A DNA stretch of 64,000 nt from JANYCD01 sp043738625 (GTDB taxonomy: Bacteria; Pseudomonadota; Gammaproteobacteria; Burkholderiales; Rhodocyclaceae). The DNA lies in contig JAYUFR010000221.1 in NCBI GenBank assembly GCA_043738625.1, positions 16,290 to 80,289 of the forward strand. Reading direction: 5' to 3'. The position numbers and the translations under genes were made by a program. Numbering within the stretch: the stretch's first letter is position 1; every line of letters begins with the position of its first letter. Shown here piece after piece: positions 35,829-44,757 of this stretch. The notes under the pieces are model-generated. The model saw only the letters and a list, made by a program, of their open reading frames with translations, had not been told where the DNA came from and searched no databases.

Positions 35829-37787
35829 TTGTTAGTCGCAGGAGTTGAAGAACAAGCACAGGAACGGGGATGGCTCGCCTCCGCCGTTGCGCTTGCCAAT
35901 GTTCCAACCTTGGCGTGTTTGCTAGTGCATTTGACCGGCGAACGGCGCTGGATCGAGGGGCGTTATGTACCAAGTCGTGTCCGCGGCCTTGACGATAACG
36001 ATAGTGGCGGACTAGCCGAGGAAGTACAGCTCGAAATCCGGCGCGCAAGCTCAGAGGCGCTATCGGCTTGGTTTGCAGGGCGCGCGCCGCTCCTGCCCAA
36101 TCCTTCGGATAATTTGCTGGTGGAGATGATGAGCGTATCGCTCGGTGACGTGATTCCACCCGAATATGCGCCCATGATCCGCCGCGACCTTGAGCTGCCT
36201 GCGTCCAGCGCAACTTCAACAGAGTCGACCCCAAGCGCAAGTCCGCCAGCGGACTTTTGTGCTTTGATCATTGGTGCCGGGATATCCGGGCTGTGTGCCG
36301 CCGTAGAGTTTGCGAAGGCCGGTGTTCGCTATGTGATTCTCGAACGCAGGCACGAACTGGGAGGTGTCTGGTTCGACAACCGCTACCCAGGCGCTGCCTG
36401 CGATGTGCCCAGTCACCTGTACTCATTCTCATTTGCACCCTATGACTGGTCGCGCTTTTTTGCAGGCAGTCGAGAAATTCATGCGTATCTGGAGCGCGTG
36501 GCAGATGATTTCAAAATTCGCGATCACATCCGTTTCGGCATGGAAGTAACGGAAGCTCGTTACGACGAGGTCAATGGTCGGTGGGAAGCTGAGGTCATCA
36601 CGGCAGCAGGCAAACGCGAAAAACTGCATGCCAACATAGTGATCAGCTGTGTCGGCGCATTTAACAAGCCGCGTATTCCCGATGTTCCAGGACTTGCTAA
36701 TTTTAAGGGGTCGAGCGTGCACACCGCGCGCTATCCGGATGCGGGTATCGACTTGACCGGGCGTCATGTGATTCTCGTCGGCAACGGTGCCAGCGCGATG
36801 CAGGTCGCACCGGCGATCGCCGACGCAGTCGCCTCGCTCACCATTGTACAGCGAACGCCGCAATGGGTCGCGCCATTCCCCAAATTTGGTCGAGCAATTC
36901 CTGAAGCCTTGCGCCAACTATTAATGCGAGTGCCGCTGTACCGGCTGTGGTACCGACTGCGGCTGAGTTGGGCGTTCAATGACAAATTATATGAGGCGGT
37001 GAAGGTAGATGCGGCTTGGATGGGCGAAGGCCGCTCGATCAATGCCATCAACGACGCTCATCGAAAGGGACTAACGGCATACATGAAGACGGAATTGGGG
37101 TCGGCAGAACACTTACTTGCGGCAGTGCTACCGGAATATCCGCCATTCGGAAAAAGGATGTTGCTGGACAATGGTTGGTTTAGCACTCTGGCGCGAAAAA
37201 ATGTCCGGCATGTAGTCGGCGGCGTCACCGAAGTTTTGCCGAATGCCGTCATCACCAGTGATGGTGCCAAGCACCCGGCGGACGTCATCATCTGGGCGAC
37301 GGGCTTTGATGTCGTCAATTTTCTGGCACCGATGAAGATTTCCGGGTTGCAAGGTCGTACTTTGCATGGCGACTGGGAGGGGGACAATGCGCGCGCCTTT
37401 CTCGGCACGGTTATGCCTGGCTTTCCGAACTTTTTTTGCCTTTATGGACCTAATTCGCAATTCGGGCATGGGGGCAGTCTTATTATGGTTCTCGAACGCC
37501 AGATGCACTACGTGATGTCGCTACTGCGACAGATGTTCGCGCGCGGCATCGAGCAGGTCGACGTGCACCAAAACAGGCACGATGACTACAATGCAAAGGT
37601 AGATCGCACGCACGAGGGACTGGTGTGGGCTTTTCCTGGCGTCGAAAACTATTACAAGAACTCCAAGGGACGCAATGTGGTGAACAATCCATTCCGCATA
37701 TTGGAAGTCTGGCGCATGACGGAAACAGCTAATTTGAGCGATTTTAACTGCAGCGGGGCCGCGCCGGTGCGCGGTCGTACCTATTAA
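35829..37787 (+). CDS. 4-Hydroxyacetophenone monooxygenase-type BVMO with N-terminal extension
   Basis: A 652-residue flavoprotein. The first 140 or so residues form an extension like that of 4-hydroxyacetophenone monooxygenase (about 640 residues): VPTLACLLVHLTG resembles its IPTLLLTVAHLTG. The FAD motif GAGISG is at 149-154 and GGVWFDNRYPGAACD follows. The BVMO fingerprint FKGSSVHTARYP is at 292-303, with Tyr302 replacing the usual Trp. NADPH motif GNGASA and late ATGFDVVNFLAP are present. TTG start with GGAG 5 bases upstream; no ATG is available. It is followed without a gap by a crotonase. An aryl, alicyclic or open-chain ketone could be the substrate. Confidence 0.9.
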   Translation: MLVAGVEEQAQERGWLASAVALANVPTLACLLVHLTGERRWIEGRYVPSRVRGLDDNDSGGLAEEVQLEIRRASSEALSAWFAGRAPLLPNPSDNLLVEMMSVSLGDVIPPEYAPMIRRDLELPASSATSTESTPSASPPADFCALIIGAGISGLCAAVEFAKAGVRYVILERRHELGGVWFDNRYPGAACDVPSHLYSFSFAPYDWSRFFAGSREIHAYLERVADDFKIRDHIRFGMEVTEARYDEVNGRWEAEVITAAGKREKLHANIVISCVGAFNKPRIPDVPGLANFKGSSVHTARYPDAGIDLTGRHVILVGNGASAMQVAPAIADAVASLTIVQRTPQWVAPFPKFGRAIPEALRQLLMRVPLYRLWYRLRLSWAFNDKLYEAVKVDAAWMGEGRSINAINDAHRKGLTAYMKTELGSAEHLLAAVLPEYPPFGKRMLLDNGWFSTLARKNVRHVVGGVTEVLPNAVITSDGAKHPADVIIWATGFDVVNFLAPMKISGLQGRTLHGDWEGDNARAFLGTVMPGFPNFFCLYGPNSQFGHGGSLIMVLERQMHYVMSLLRQMFARGIEQVDVHQNRHDDYNAKVDRTHEGLVWAFPGVENYYKNSKGRNVVNNPFRILEVWRMTETANLSDFNCSGAAPVRGRTY

Positions 37788-38552
37788 ATGACAGCACCCG
37801 TCCTAATTGAACAGCAAGATGCAACGCTAATCGTATCTATTAATCGACCTCGGCAGCGCAACGCTGTGAACCGGTCGGTGTCGTTAGCAATTGCCGAAGC
37901 ATTGGACAGGTTAGATCAGCAACCTGAATTGCGGGTGGGTATTCTGACGGGGCACGGCGACACATTTTGTGCCGGGATGGATCTACGCGCATTTCTCGAC
38001 GGCGAGCGTCCCGAGCTCGAAAATCGAGGATTTGGCGGTCTGACCGAAGCCCTTCCGCGCAAGCCGCTGATCGCCGCGGTCGAAGGCTATGCGCTGGCGG
38101 GCGGATGTGAACTGGCGCTGGCCTGCGATTTGATCGTCGCGGCCGAAAACGCCTGGTTCGGCTTGCCAGAAGTTACTCGCGGGCTGGTGGCAGGTTCCGG
38201 CGGGCTGGTTCGTCTGCCGCGGCGAATTCCTCGGGCGATCGCGTTGGAATATGCGCTCACTGGCGAGCGGATGGATGCATCCACCGCACATCGCTGGGGC
38301 CTCGTCAACCGACTGACGCCTGCCGGTGGCGCTCTACAAGGCGCACTGGTATTGGCGCGCCTGATCACTGCCAATGCGCCCCTGGCAGTGGCGATGACCA
38401 AGCGGATCATGTGTGAGTCGCCTGGCTGGCAGGAAGAAGAAATCTGGCTACGGCAGCGCCCTCTGGTGGAATCCGTGCTGGCCTCCGAGGATGCACAAGA
38501 AGGCGCACGCGCCTTCGCCGAAAAACGCGCTGCCGTGTGGCGAGGGAAATGA
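37788..38552 (+). CDS. Enoyl-CoA hydratase (crotonase family)
   Basis: A 254-residue crotonase of normal length. GDTFCAGMDL and EGYALAGGCELALACD form the oxyanion hole, and LPEVTRGLVAGSGGLVRLPRRIPR carries a single catalytic Glu, where canonical hydratases have two Glu; Val/Ser at the second position would favour isomerase or other chemistry. Its ATG follows the BVMO stop directly, and the next gene begins 1 base after its stop. It belongs to the 34848-43812 operon and probably acts on an enoyl-CoA of the pathway. Confidence 0.9.
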   Translation: MTAPVLIEQQDATLIVSINRPRQRNAVNRSVSLAIAEALDRLDQQPELRVGILTGHGDTFCAGMDLRAFLDGERPELENRGFGGLTEALPRKPLIAAVEGYALAGGCELALACDLIVAAENAWFGLPEVTRGLVAGSGGLVRLPRRIPRAIALEYALTGERMDASTAHRWGLVNRLTPAGGALQGALVLARLITANAPLAVAMTKRIMCESPGWQEEEIWLRQRPLVESVLASEDAQEGARAFAEKRAAVWRGK

Positions 38553-38553
38553 T

Positions 38554-39408
38554 ATGCAGTCTATAACATACCGAGTTGCCGTCGTGGGCGGTGGAACCAT
38601 GGGCATCGGAATTGCTTATGTGGCAGCCCTTGCGGGCGGTGCCGTCATCGTTATCGAACCGGAGGACGGTCGCGCCGAGGTGTTGAGGAGCACTGTGCGG
38701 GGCGCCATCGAATCCGCGATTACGCGCGGCAAACTGGATGAACCGCGGGGTCTGGCTCTTGCGGCAAGGATTACGCGTTACGCGCAGGTCGAGGACATTC
38801 CCAAAGGGTTCGACGTGATCGTCGAAACGGTACCGGAGCGGCTCGAACTCAAGCTCGACGTACTGAGCCGAATCGCTGCCCGCACGCCGCAGATAATTGC
38901 CACCAACACCAGCGCAATATCCATTGGTCGTCTAGCCGGAGCGTTAGCTGATGCGGATCGGTTTCTGGGCATGCACTTCTTCAATCCCGTGTGGTCGATC
39001 CGACTGGTCGAACTGGTTAAGGGACCACAAACTTCAACGGCAACGCTCGAGAGCGCGCGTCGCTTCGTCACCTGGCTCGGCAAGGAATCGCTGACGGTTC
39101 GCGACGTCCCGGGCTTTGCGACCAGCCGTCTCGATCTGATAGCTAGTTTGGAGGCCATGCGAATGCTGGAAAGCGAGGTCGCCAGCGCAGAGGACATCGA
39201 TCGCGCCGCAGTGCTGGCCTATCGACATCCCGTAGGTCCTTTGCGGTTGAGCGACATCGTTGGGCTGGATGTGCGCCTCGACATCGCGCGAACCCTTGAA
39301 GCTGCGCACGGGGCGCGTTTCTCACCACCTGAAATTCTCATCAAGATGGTCGCCGAAGGAAAGCTGGGAGCCAAATCGGGGCGCGGCTTTTTCGAATGGC
39401 CAGTATGA
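38554..39408 (+). CDS. 3-Hydroxyacyl-CoA dehydrogenase
   Basis: A 284-residue single-function HAD. The NAD motif VGGGTMGIGIA is at the N-terminus, the catalytic region is FLGMHFFNPVWSIRLVELVKG, and ATSRLDLI begins the helical domain with HPVGPLRLSDIVGLD. The ATG at 38554 has GAGGGAA upstream; the longer open frame from 38413 lies inside the crotonase. It oxidises L-3-hydroxyacyl-CoA with NAD. With the preceding crotonase and following acyl-CoA dehydrogenase it forms a second beta-oxidation set separate from the FadB-like protein. Confidence 0.92.
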   Translation: MQSITYRVAVVGGGTMGIGIAYVAALAGGAVIVIEPEDGRAEVLRSTVRGAIESAITRGKLDEPRGLALAARITRYAQVEDIPKGFDVIVETVPERLELKLDVLSRIAARTPQIIATNTSAISIGRLAGALADADRFLGMHFFNPVWSIRLVELVKGPQTSTATLESARRFVTWLGKESLTVRDVPGFATSRLDLIASLEAMRMLESEVASAEDIDRAAVLAYRHPVGPLRLSDIVGLDVRLDIARTLEAAHGARFSPPEILIKMVAEGKLGAKSGRGFFEWPV

Positions 39409-39436
39409 ATATCATCGCATCCTGGAGTACTTCAAA

Positions 39437-40618
39437 ATGTCCTTAGAATCGCTATTTTCTTCGTCCTTGGTCGACACCGCCGATCATCACCGCGAACTGC
39501 GCGAAAGCGTCGGCAAGCTGGTTAGCAAATTCGGTCGCCGCTATTTCCAAGAGGTGGTCGCCAGCGGCAGACCGCCTACAGAACTGTGGCAGGCACTCGG
39601 CACGGCAGGATTTCTGGGTGTCCATGTACCGGAAGTGTATGGCGGCGGCGGCGGCGGTCTTGCTGAACTTAACATCGCCATCGAAGAAACGGCAGCGCAA
39701 GGCTGCCCGCTATTGTCCATGGTTATCGCGGCGATTATCGCGCCTATTATTACGAGTTTCGGCTCCGAGAAACTCAAGACGGCATGGCTGCCCGGGCTCG
39801 CCAATGGCACTCGACGGATGGCCTTTGCGATTACGGAACCGAATGCAGGTTCGAATACGCATAAAATTTCTACCAATGCGCACGCCAAGGGCAATGGATG
39901 GGTACTCAACGGTGCCAAGTACTGGACCTCTGCAATCGATGAGTCTGAGGCGGTAATGGTGGTTGCGCGTCACGGGGATGCTGCTGCCGATGGTCAACGC
40001 TCGGCGTTGTCACTGTTCATAGTTCCGACCGCAACGCCCGGAATCACCATGCATCGGATCGATGCCGCCCTTAAGACACCTGAAAAACAATTCTCAGTGT
40101 TTTTCGACAATGTCGAGTTGGAGGGCGAAGCGCTGATTGGGGAACCGGGCGCCGGCCTTCGACAGGTGTTTGTTGGCCTCAATGCAGAACGGATTTCCGC
40201 CGCCGCTATCAATAATGGTATTTCACGTTTCGCGATTTCCAAAGCCGCGCAATATGCCACCGACCGGACGGTCTGGAAGTCCCCCATCGGCGCTCACCAA
40301 GGGTTGGCGCACCCGTTGGCGGAAAGCTACATTGCCGTGCAAGCCGCAAGGTTGTTAACCGCACGAGCAGCGCAGCTGTGTGACCTGGGTGAAGATGCGG
40401 CCGAGGCCGCCAATATGGCGAAATTTTCAGCCGCTGAATCTTCACTCAAAGCCCTCGATCAGGCGATTCAGATTCATGGGGGTAATGGACTTTCCTATGA
40501 ATATGGTCTCGCAGATCTATGGTTCATCGCACGCTTGCACAAGACTGCACCGGTCAGTCGCGAGATGATCCTGAACTTTGTTGCGCAGCATAGCTTGGGG
40601 CTTCCCAAGAGTTATTGA
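39437..40618 (+). CDS. Acyl-CoA dehydrogenase
   Basis: A 393-residue FAD-dependent acyl-CoA dehydrogenase. MAFAITEPNAGSNTHKI covers the flavin/substrate loop, GAKYWTSAIDESEAVMVVAR the middle beta domain, and AIQIHGGNGLSYEYGLADLWF the C-terminal FAD/helix segment. GGAG lies about 10 bases before the ATG at 39437; a longer frame from 39260 runs through the previous gene. It introduces the alpha-beta double bond, passing electrons to ETF. It is the only acyl-CoA dehydrogenase in the window, so beta-oxidation of all intermediates may use it or enzymes elsewhere. Confidence 0.93.
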   Translation: MSLESLFSSSLVDTADHHRELRESVGKLVSKFGRRYFQEVVASGRPPTELWQALGTAGFLGVHVPEVYGGGGGGLAELNIAIEETAAQGCPLLSMVIAAIIAPIITSFGSEKLKTAWLPGLANGTRRMAFAITEPNAGSNTHKISTNAHAKGNGWVLNGAKYWTSAIDESEAVMVVARHGDAAADGQRSALSLFIVPTATPGITMHRIDAALKTPEKQFSVFFDNVELEGEALIGEPGAGLRQVFVGLNAERISAAAINNGISRFAISKAAQYATDRTVWKSPIGAHQGLAHPLAESYIAVQAARLLTARAAQLCDLGEDAAEAANMAKFSAAESSLKALDQAIQIHGGNGLSYEYGLADLWFIARLHKTAPVSREMILNFVAQHSLGLPKSY

Positions 40619-40620
40619 AC

Positions 40621-42189
40621 ATGGGGGCGTTGCACAAGGGACCTCGACTCCCTGAAAAAGAAGCCCGGGGCCCGAGCTTATTGGATATTTTGCGCGCTCA
40701 TGCCGCGCGGATACCGGGGTCGCCATGCCTGTCGTTCGAGGCAGGTACGCTGACCTTCCGCACGCTGCACGAACGTAGCAGCCGCGTCGCCAATGCGCTG
40801 CGGAACAGTGGCGTTCGGCCGGGTGATCGAATCGCCGTAATCGCGCGCAACCTACCGCTGTATTACGAACTGTTTTTCGGTTGTGCCAAGGCCGCCGCGA
40901 TTATGCTGCCCATCAATTGGCGGCTCTCGCCGGCGGAAGTTGCGGCAATACTCATCGATGCGAGTCCGACGCTAATACTAATCAGCGATGAGTTCCAATC
41001 CTTGCTATCGCAGATGCCGTCAGGACCTATGGTGATCGATTTAGACCGTACGTATAGCACCTGGCGGGACGCAGCATCTCCCGTAGATCCGAACCAACCG
41101 AGCGCACCCGACGATGCGATACTTATACTCTACACCTCAGGGACAACCGGACTGCCGAAAGGCGCGACGATTAGCCACGATAACCTATCGTACGTCGAGC
41201 GCATGGCTCGCGAAGCGTGGGGCTTTACCGCTACGAGCGTCAATCTCGTGGCAATGCCGCTTTTTCATATCGGCGGAATCGGTTACGGCATGATGGCGCT
41301 GAGCCAAGGGGGGCACACCGTGCTGCTACAACAACCGGCACCGCCGGTTGTGATTGAGGCAATCCGCCGTCATTCTGTCACGCACGCTTTTTTTGTGCCG
41401 GCGGTGATCCAGATGCTAGTCGATGCGCCGGGTGTGGATGAGATGAACTTGAGCAGCCTGCAGCGCATCCTGTACGGCGCTTCCCCCATTAGCGAAATGC
41501 TGGTGAAACGTGCGATTGCGGTTTTCGGCTGCGCGTTCAATCATGCCTATGGAATGACCGAGACGGCGGGCACGGTCATCACGCTTGCACCACAAGATCA
41601 TGATCCGGGCGGCCCGCTGGTGCATCGCCTGCGATCTTGCGGTTTGCCTTTGCCCTGGGTCGAATTGGCTCTCATCAATCCGGTAACCGGTGAGGCAGTG
41701 CCGAGCGGCGAGGTTGGAGAAATCCGGATACGATCGCGAATGACCATGTTAGGTTACTGGCGCAAACCGGCAGAAACTGCCGCGACCATCACCTCCGATG
41801 GCTGGCTGTGCACGGGCGATGCAGCCTTTCAGGATGCCGATGGCTATATTTACATTCATGATCGTTACAAGGACATGATCGTTTCGGGTGGCGAAAACAT
41901 TTACCCGACCGAGATCGAAAATGTTCTGTCCGATCACCCCGGAGTCGCCGAGGTTGCGGTAATTGGCGTCCCGCATCCGCGCTGGGGCGAAACGCCCAAG
42001 GCCTTTGTCGTGGCGAGCAACGCGATACAGCCGTCAGCGGCAGAGTTGATTGCGTTCACGCGCAGCCGTCTGGCGCATTATAAATGTCCAACCTCTGTGG
42101 TGTTCGTAGCAACACTGCCGCGCAATGCCTCAGGCAAAATTTTAAAACGTGCCATGCGTGACGAAGCCTGGTTGCGCAGTCAACCATGA
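40621..42189 (+). CDS. AMP-forming acyl-CoA ligase (third copy)
   Basis: A 522-residue ANL ligase with P-loop ILYTSGTTGLPKGA, YGMTETAG, CTGDAAFQDADGYIYIHDRYKDMIVSGGENIYP and the catalytic Lys in NASGKILKR. All motifs are canonical for medium or long chain fatty and cyclic acid CoA ligases. I use the ATG at 40621, two bases after the acyl-CoA dehydrogenase stop. The 3' end overlaps the next gene by 4 bases. It would activate the acid entering the adjacent beta-oxidation set. Confidence 0.93.
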   Translation: MGALHKGPRLPEKEARGPSLLDILRAHAARIPGSPCLSFEAGTLTFRTLHERSSRVANALRNSGVRPGDRIAVIARNLPLYYELFFGCAKAAAIMLPINWRLSPAEVAAILIDASPTLILISDEFQSLLSQMPSGPMVIDLDRTYSTWRDAASPVDPNQPSAPDDAILILYTSGTTGLPKGATISHDNLSYVERMAREAWGFTATSVNLVAMPLFHIGGIGYGMMALSQGGHTVLLQQPAPPVVIEAIRRHSVTHAFFVPAVIQMLVDAPGVDEMNLSSLQRILYGASPISEMLVKRAIAVFGCAFNHAYGMTETAGTVITLAPQDHDPGGPLVHRLRSCGLPLPWVELALINPVTGEAVPSGEVGEIRIRSRMTMLGYWRKPAETAATITSDGWLCTGDAAFQDADGYIYIHDRYKDMIVSGGENIYPTEIENVLSDHPGVAEVAVIGVPHPRWGETPKAFVVASNAIQPSAAELIAFTRSRLAHYKCPTSVVFVATLPRNASGKILKRAMRDEAWLRSQP

Positions 42190-42992
42190 GTAACTCGATT
42201 AGCGCCCCAGCGCGGCTGCTGCGTAGCTTCGCGCTCGACTTTTTGACTTGTCATGATCTGAGTGCGGCCAGCCGGATCATGGATACCGACTATCGCTTGA
42301 GCATCGGCGGTCATGTTTTGGACGGTCGTGATAAGGCCTATCTGCCGGCAACCGCCGCGCAGCTCGAACAATTCCCAGGGCTTGTGGTCACGGTACATGA
42401 TGTCGTGCTCGGCCCGGATGCAATGGCGATGCGCTTCACTGAACATGGCGTATCCGCTAAGCACAAGGGTCGGGCCGCAGCTTGGGGCGGTGTGAGCCTG
42501 TTTCGGATAAAAAATGATCGCTTGCGTTATGGCTGGGCGGAAGAAGACTATTTTGCCCGCAAGCGCCAGCTTGCAACCGGGCATTGCGATCCGGTGAAGC
42601 CACCGCATCCTGCGCCTTGGGATGTGGGGGTTGAGTTGCCCAATGACGCGGCAACCGACATTGCACTTGTTTGGCTCAAAGATCCAGGGGCAATCGCCAA
42701 CACTGCAAACATCGACGAAATCAGTTCTGCCGGTCCTTCCTTCGCTGAGTTAATCACGGTCGATACATTTTGCGTTGATGAAATTTTCTCAGCGGGTCAG
42801 CGAGTTGCCTTTCGTATTGTCGGCCATGGGGGCTACGCGGGTGGTTTCACAGACATCGACAGATCTTTGATTGGCCAGCGCGTCGCCATAAGTATCGCGG
42901 GATTACTGACTGTGCGCCTCGGCCAAGTCGTGGAAGTGCAGATTGTTTTCGATCGGCTGGGCCTGCACCGTTCCCTACTGAAGCAAGCATGA
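42186..42992 (+). CDS. Double SnoaL/NTF2-like protein
   Basis: A 268-residue protein that appears to be two cone-shaped SnoaL/NTF2-like domains in tandem. The first (about 1-130) has FALDFLTCHDLSAASRIMDTDYRLSIGG and GVSLFRIKNDRLRYGWAEEDYF; the second (about 160-265) ends LLTVRLGQVVEVQIVFDRLGLHRSLL. Such domains act as isomerases, hydrolases or dehydratases, or as binding proteins. The start overlaps the ligase stop (ATGA). It is followed by a cyclase-family gene, so a role in isomerising or hydrolysing a cyclic intermediate is possible, but no catalytic residues can be named. Confidence 0.65.
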   Translation: MSNSISAPARLLRSFALDFLTCHDLSAASRIMDTDYRLSIGGHVLDGRDKAYLPATAAQLEQFPGLVVTVHDVVLGPDAMAMRFTEHGVSAKHKGRAAAWGGVSLFRIKNDRLRYGWAEEDYFARKRQLATGHCDPVKPPHPAPWDVGVELPNDAATDIALVWLKDPGAIANTANIDEISSAGPSFAELITVDTFCVDEIFSAGQRVAFRIVGHGGYAGGFTDIDRSLIGQRVAISIAGLLTVRLGQVVEVQIVFDRLGLHRSLLKQA

Positions 42993-42999
42993 GCTGATT

Positions 43000-43812
43000 A
43001 TGGCACGCAGAATCGTCGATCTATCAATCTTCCTTGAGAACGATGTCATTTCCGATCCTCCGGGTTATCGGCCCAAGATCAGCTATATCGATCACAAAAT
43101 GTCGGTGCCCGAGCTAATGGGTTTTTTCCCGGGCTTAAAGCCAGCAGACCTTCCGGCCGGCGAAGCCTGGGCGATCGAGAAGATAGAACTCATCACGCAC
43201 AATGGTACTCATCTCGACGCGCCCTATCATTTCGCTTCGACCATGAACAATGGCGAGCGTGCGATTACCATTGACGAAGTGCCACTCGAGTGGTGTTTCC
43301 AACCCGGTGTAAAACTCGACTTCCGTCACTTTGCGGACGGCTATGTGGTCACTGCCGAAGATATCGATGAGGAACTCGCCAAGATCGGCCATCGCTTAGC
43401 GCCGCTTGAAATCGTCTTGATCAACACGCGCGCTGGATTGCGTTACGGCCACGACGATTATGTCGCGTCGGGCTGCGGCATGGGACGTGCGGCGACATTG
43501 CGGATGCTGGAGGCGGGTGTTCGCGTAACCGGTACCGATGGTTGGAGTTGGGACGCGCCTTTCTCTGAGACCGCGAAGCGCTATGCCGGGAGCGGTGATC
43601 CCAGTGTCATCTGGGAAGGTCACAAGGCCAGCCTCGAGATTGGCTACTGCCACTTAGAAAAATTACACAATCTTGAAGTGCTGCCGCCGACGGGTTTCAT
43701 GGTGTCTTGTTTTCCATTCAAAATCCGCGGTGCCTCGGCGGGCTTTACCCGCGCTGTCGCTATCTTTGAGGATCCGGACAGGTTGGAACTAACTTCCGAA
43801 CGCCCGCTTTAG
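43000..43812 (+). CDS. Cyclase-family metal-dependent hydrolase (second copy)
   Basis: A 270-residue protein of the KynB-like cyclase family, with metal motif HNGTHLDAPYH, IVLINTRAG and GCGMGRAATLRMLEAGVRVTGTD. It resembles hydrolases acting on cyclic or beta-dicarbonyl compounds more than the 5805 protein does, since it keeps DAPYH. It is the last gene of the 34848-43812 operon, 7 bases after the SnoaL-like gene. Its end overlaps the convergent esterase by 24 bases. Ring opening or deacylation is the inferred role. Confidence 0.87.
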   Translation: MARRIVDLSIFLENDVISDPPGYRPKISYIDHKMSVPELMGFFPGLKPADLPAGEAWAIEKIELITHNGTHLDAPYHFASTMNNGERAITIDEVPLEWCFQPGVKLDFRHFADGYVVTAEDIDEELAKIGHRLAPLEIVLINTRAGLRYGHDDYVASGCGMGRAATLRMLEAGVRVTGTDGWSWDAPFSETAKRYAGSGDPSVIWEGHKASLEIGYCHLEKLHNLEVLPPTGFMVSCFPFKIRGASAGFTRAVAIFEDPDRLELTSERPL

Positions 43813-44730
43813 CGCGCGCTGCCGATCCACCCCAAACTGTTGCGAGACGCGCGCGCCTGTCACTCGTTCAAAACCATGATATGCACCGGGATACAGGTGC
43901 AATTCAACCTTGACATCGTCGTCCAACAGGCGCCGCGCAAAATTTAAGTCTTCTTGGGCAAACAGATCGAGACTGCCGACTGCAATGAAGGTGTCGGGCA
44001 GTCCTGCGTAGGTTTTGGCGCGTGCGGGAACAGCGTAGGCGATTGCCGAATTATCGTCTATCGCACCGATCAAAGCGTTCCAGCCGAAGCGATTCGAAGC
44101 GCATGACCAACTCATGTCGCGCGACCTCATCGACTGTTCGTTGCAGCTGGTGCGATCGTCCAGCATCGGCGCAACCAGCGACAGGAAACTGACCGGGCAC
44201 TCGTTCCCGTCACGCACGAGCAGTGCAAGGCCGACCGCCATACCTGCACCGGCGCTCTCTCCGGCAATGGCAATGCGTCCGCTATCAATGCCTAATTCAG
44301 CCGCATGCAGATACAGCCATCGCAGAGCCGCAAGACAGTCCTGAAGGCCGGCCGGATAGGGATTTTCAGGTGCCAGGCGATAGGCCACGGAAACGACGAC
44401 GCAAGCGACTTCGCTCACGAATTGCCGATGTTGCGCATCCGACATCTCGGGCATGCCCATGATATGCCCGCCGGCATGAATATGCAGGATGGCGGGCCGG
44501 GCGCCACCGGCCGATAGCCCGTAAATTAACAAGCGCACGTTTGGCGCGCCATTGAATCCCGGGATTCGCCGCTCCTCGCAGGGGATAGCCAAATTATCAA
44601 GCGACGGCACGGCACCCATTCTTGCCGCGAGACCCGCGCGAATCTCCGGCAATATCGCATCCGTCAGATCAAAGCGCGGATACTGTTCCAGAAATGGCAA
44701 AAGCTCCGGATCGACGTTGCGCCTCGACAT
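43789..44730 (-). CDS. HSL-family alpha/beta hydrolase (third copy)
   Basis: A 313-residue family IV esterase with oxyanion motif HIHAGGHIMG (HAGG variant), nucleophile elbow GESAGAG, acid in VGSLDLFAQED and His in AYHGFERV. It diverges from the two other HSL proteins, which carry SIDTHD. It is the last gene of the TonB receptor-amidohydrolase-esterase unit, 27 bases after the amidohydrolase. It may hydrolyse an ester or lactone entering the cell or produced by a BVMO. Confidence 0.87.
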   Translation of the reverse strand: MSRRNVDPELLPFLEQYPRFDLTDAILPEIRAGLAARMGAVPSLDNLAIPCEERRIPGFNGAPNVRLLIYGLSAGGARPAILHIHAGGHIMGMPEMSDAQHRQFVSEVACVVVSVAYRLAPENPYPAGLQDCLAALRWLYLHAAELGIDSGRIAIAGESAGAGMAVGLALLVRDGNECPVSFLSLVAPMLDDRTSCNEQSMRSRDMSWSCASNRFGWNALIGAIDDNSAIAYAVPARAKTYAGLPDTFIAVGSLDLFAQEDLNFARRLLDDDVKVELHLYPGAYHGFERVTGARVSQQFGVDRQRALKRAFGS

Positions 44731-44757
44731 CCTGCCCCCCTACTCTGCCAACTGAGA

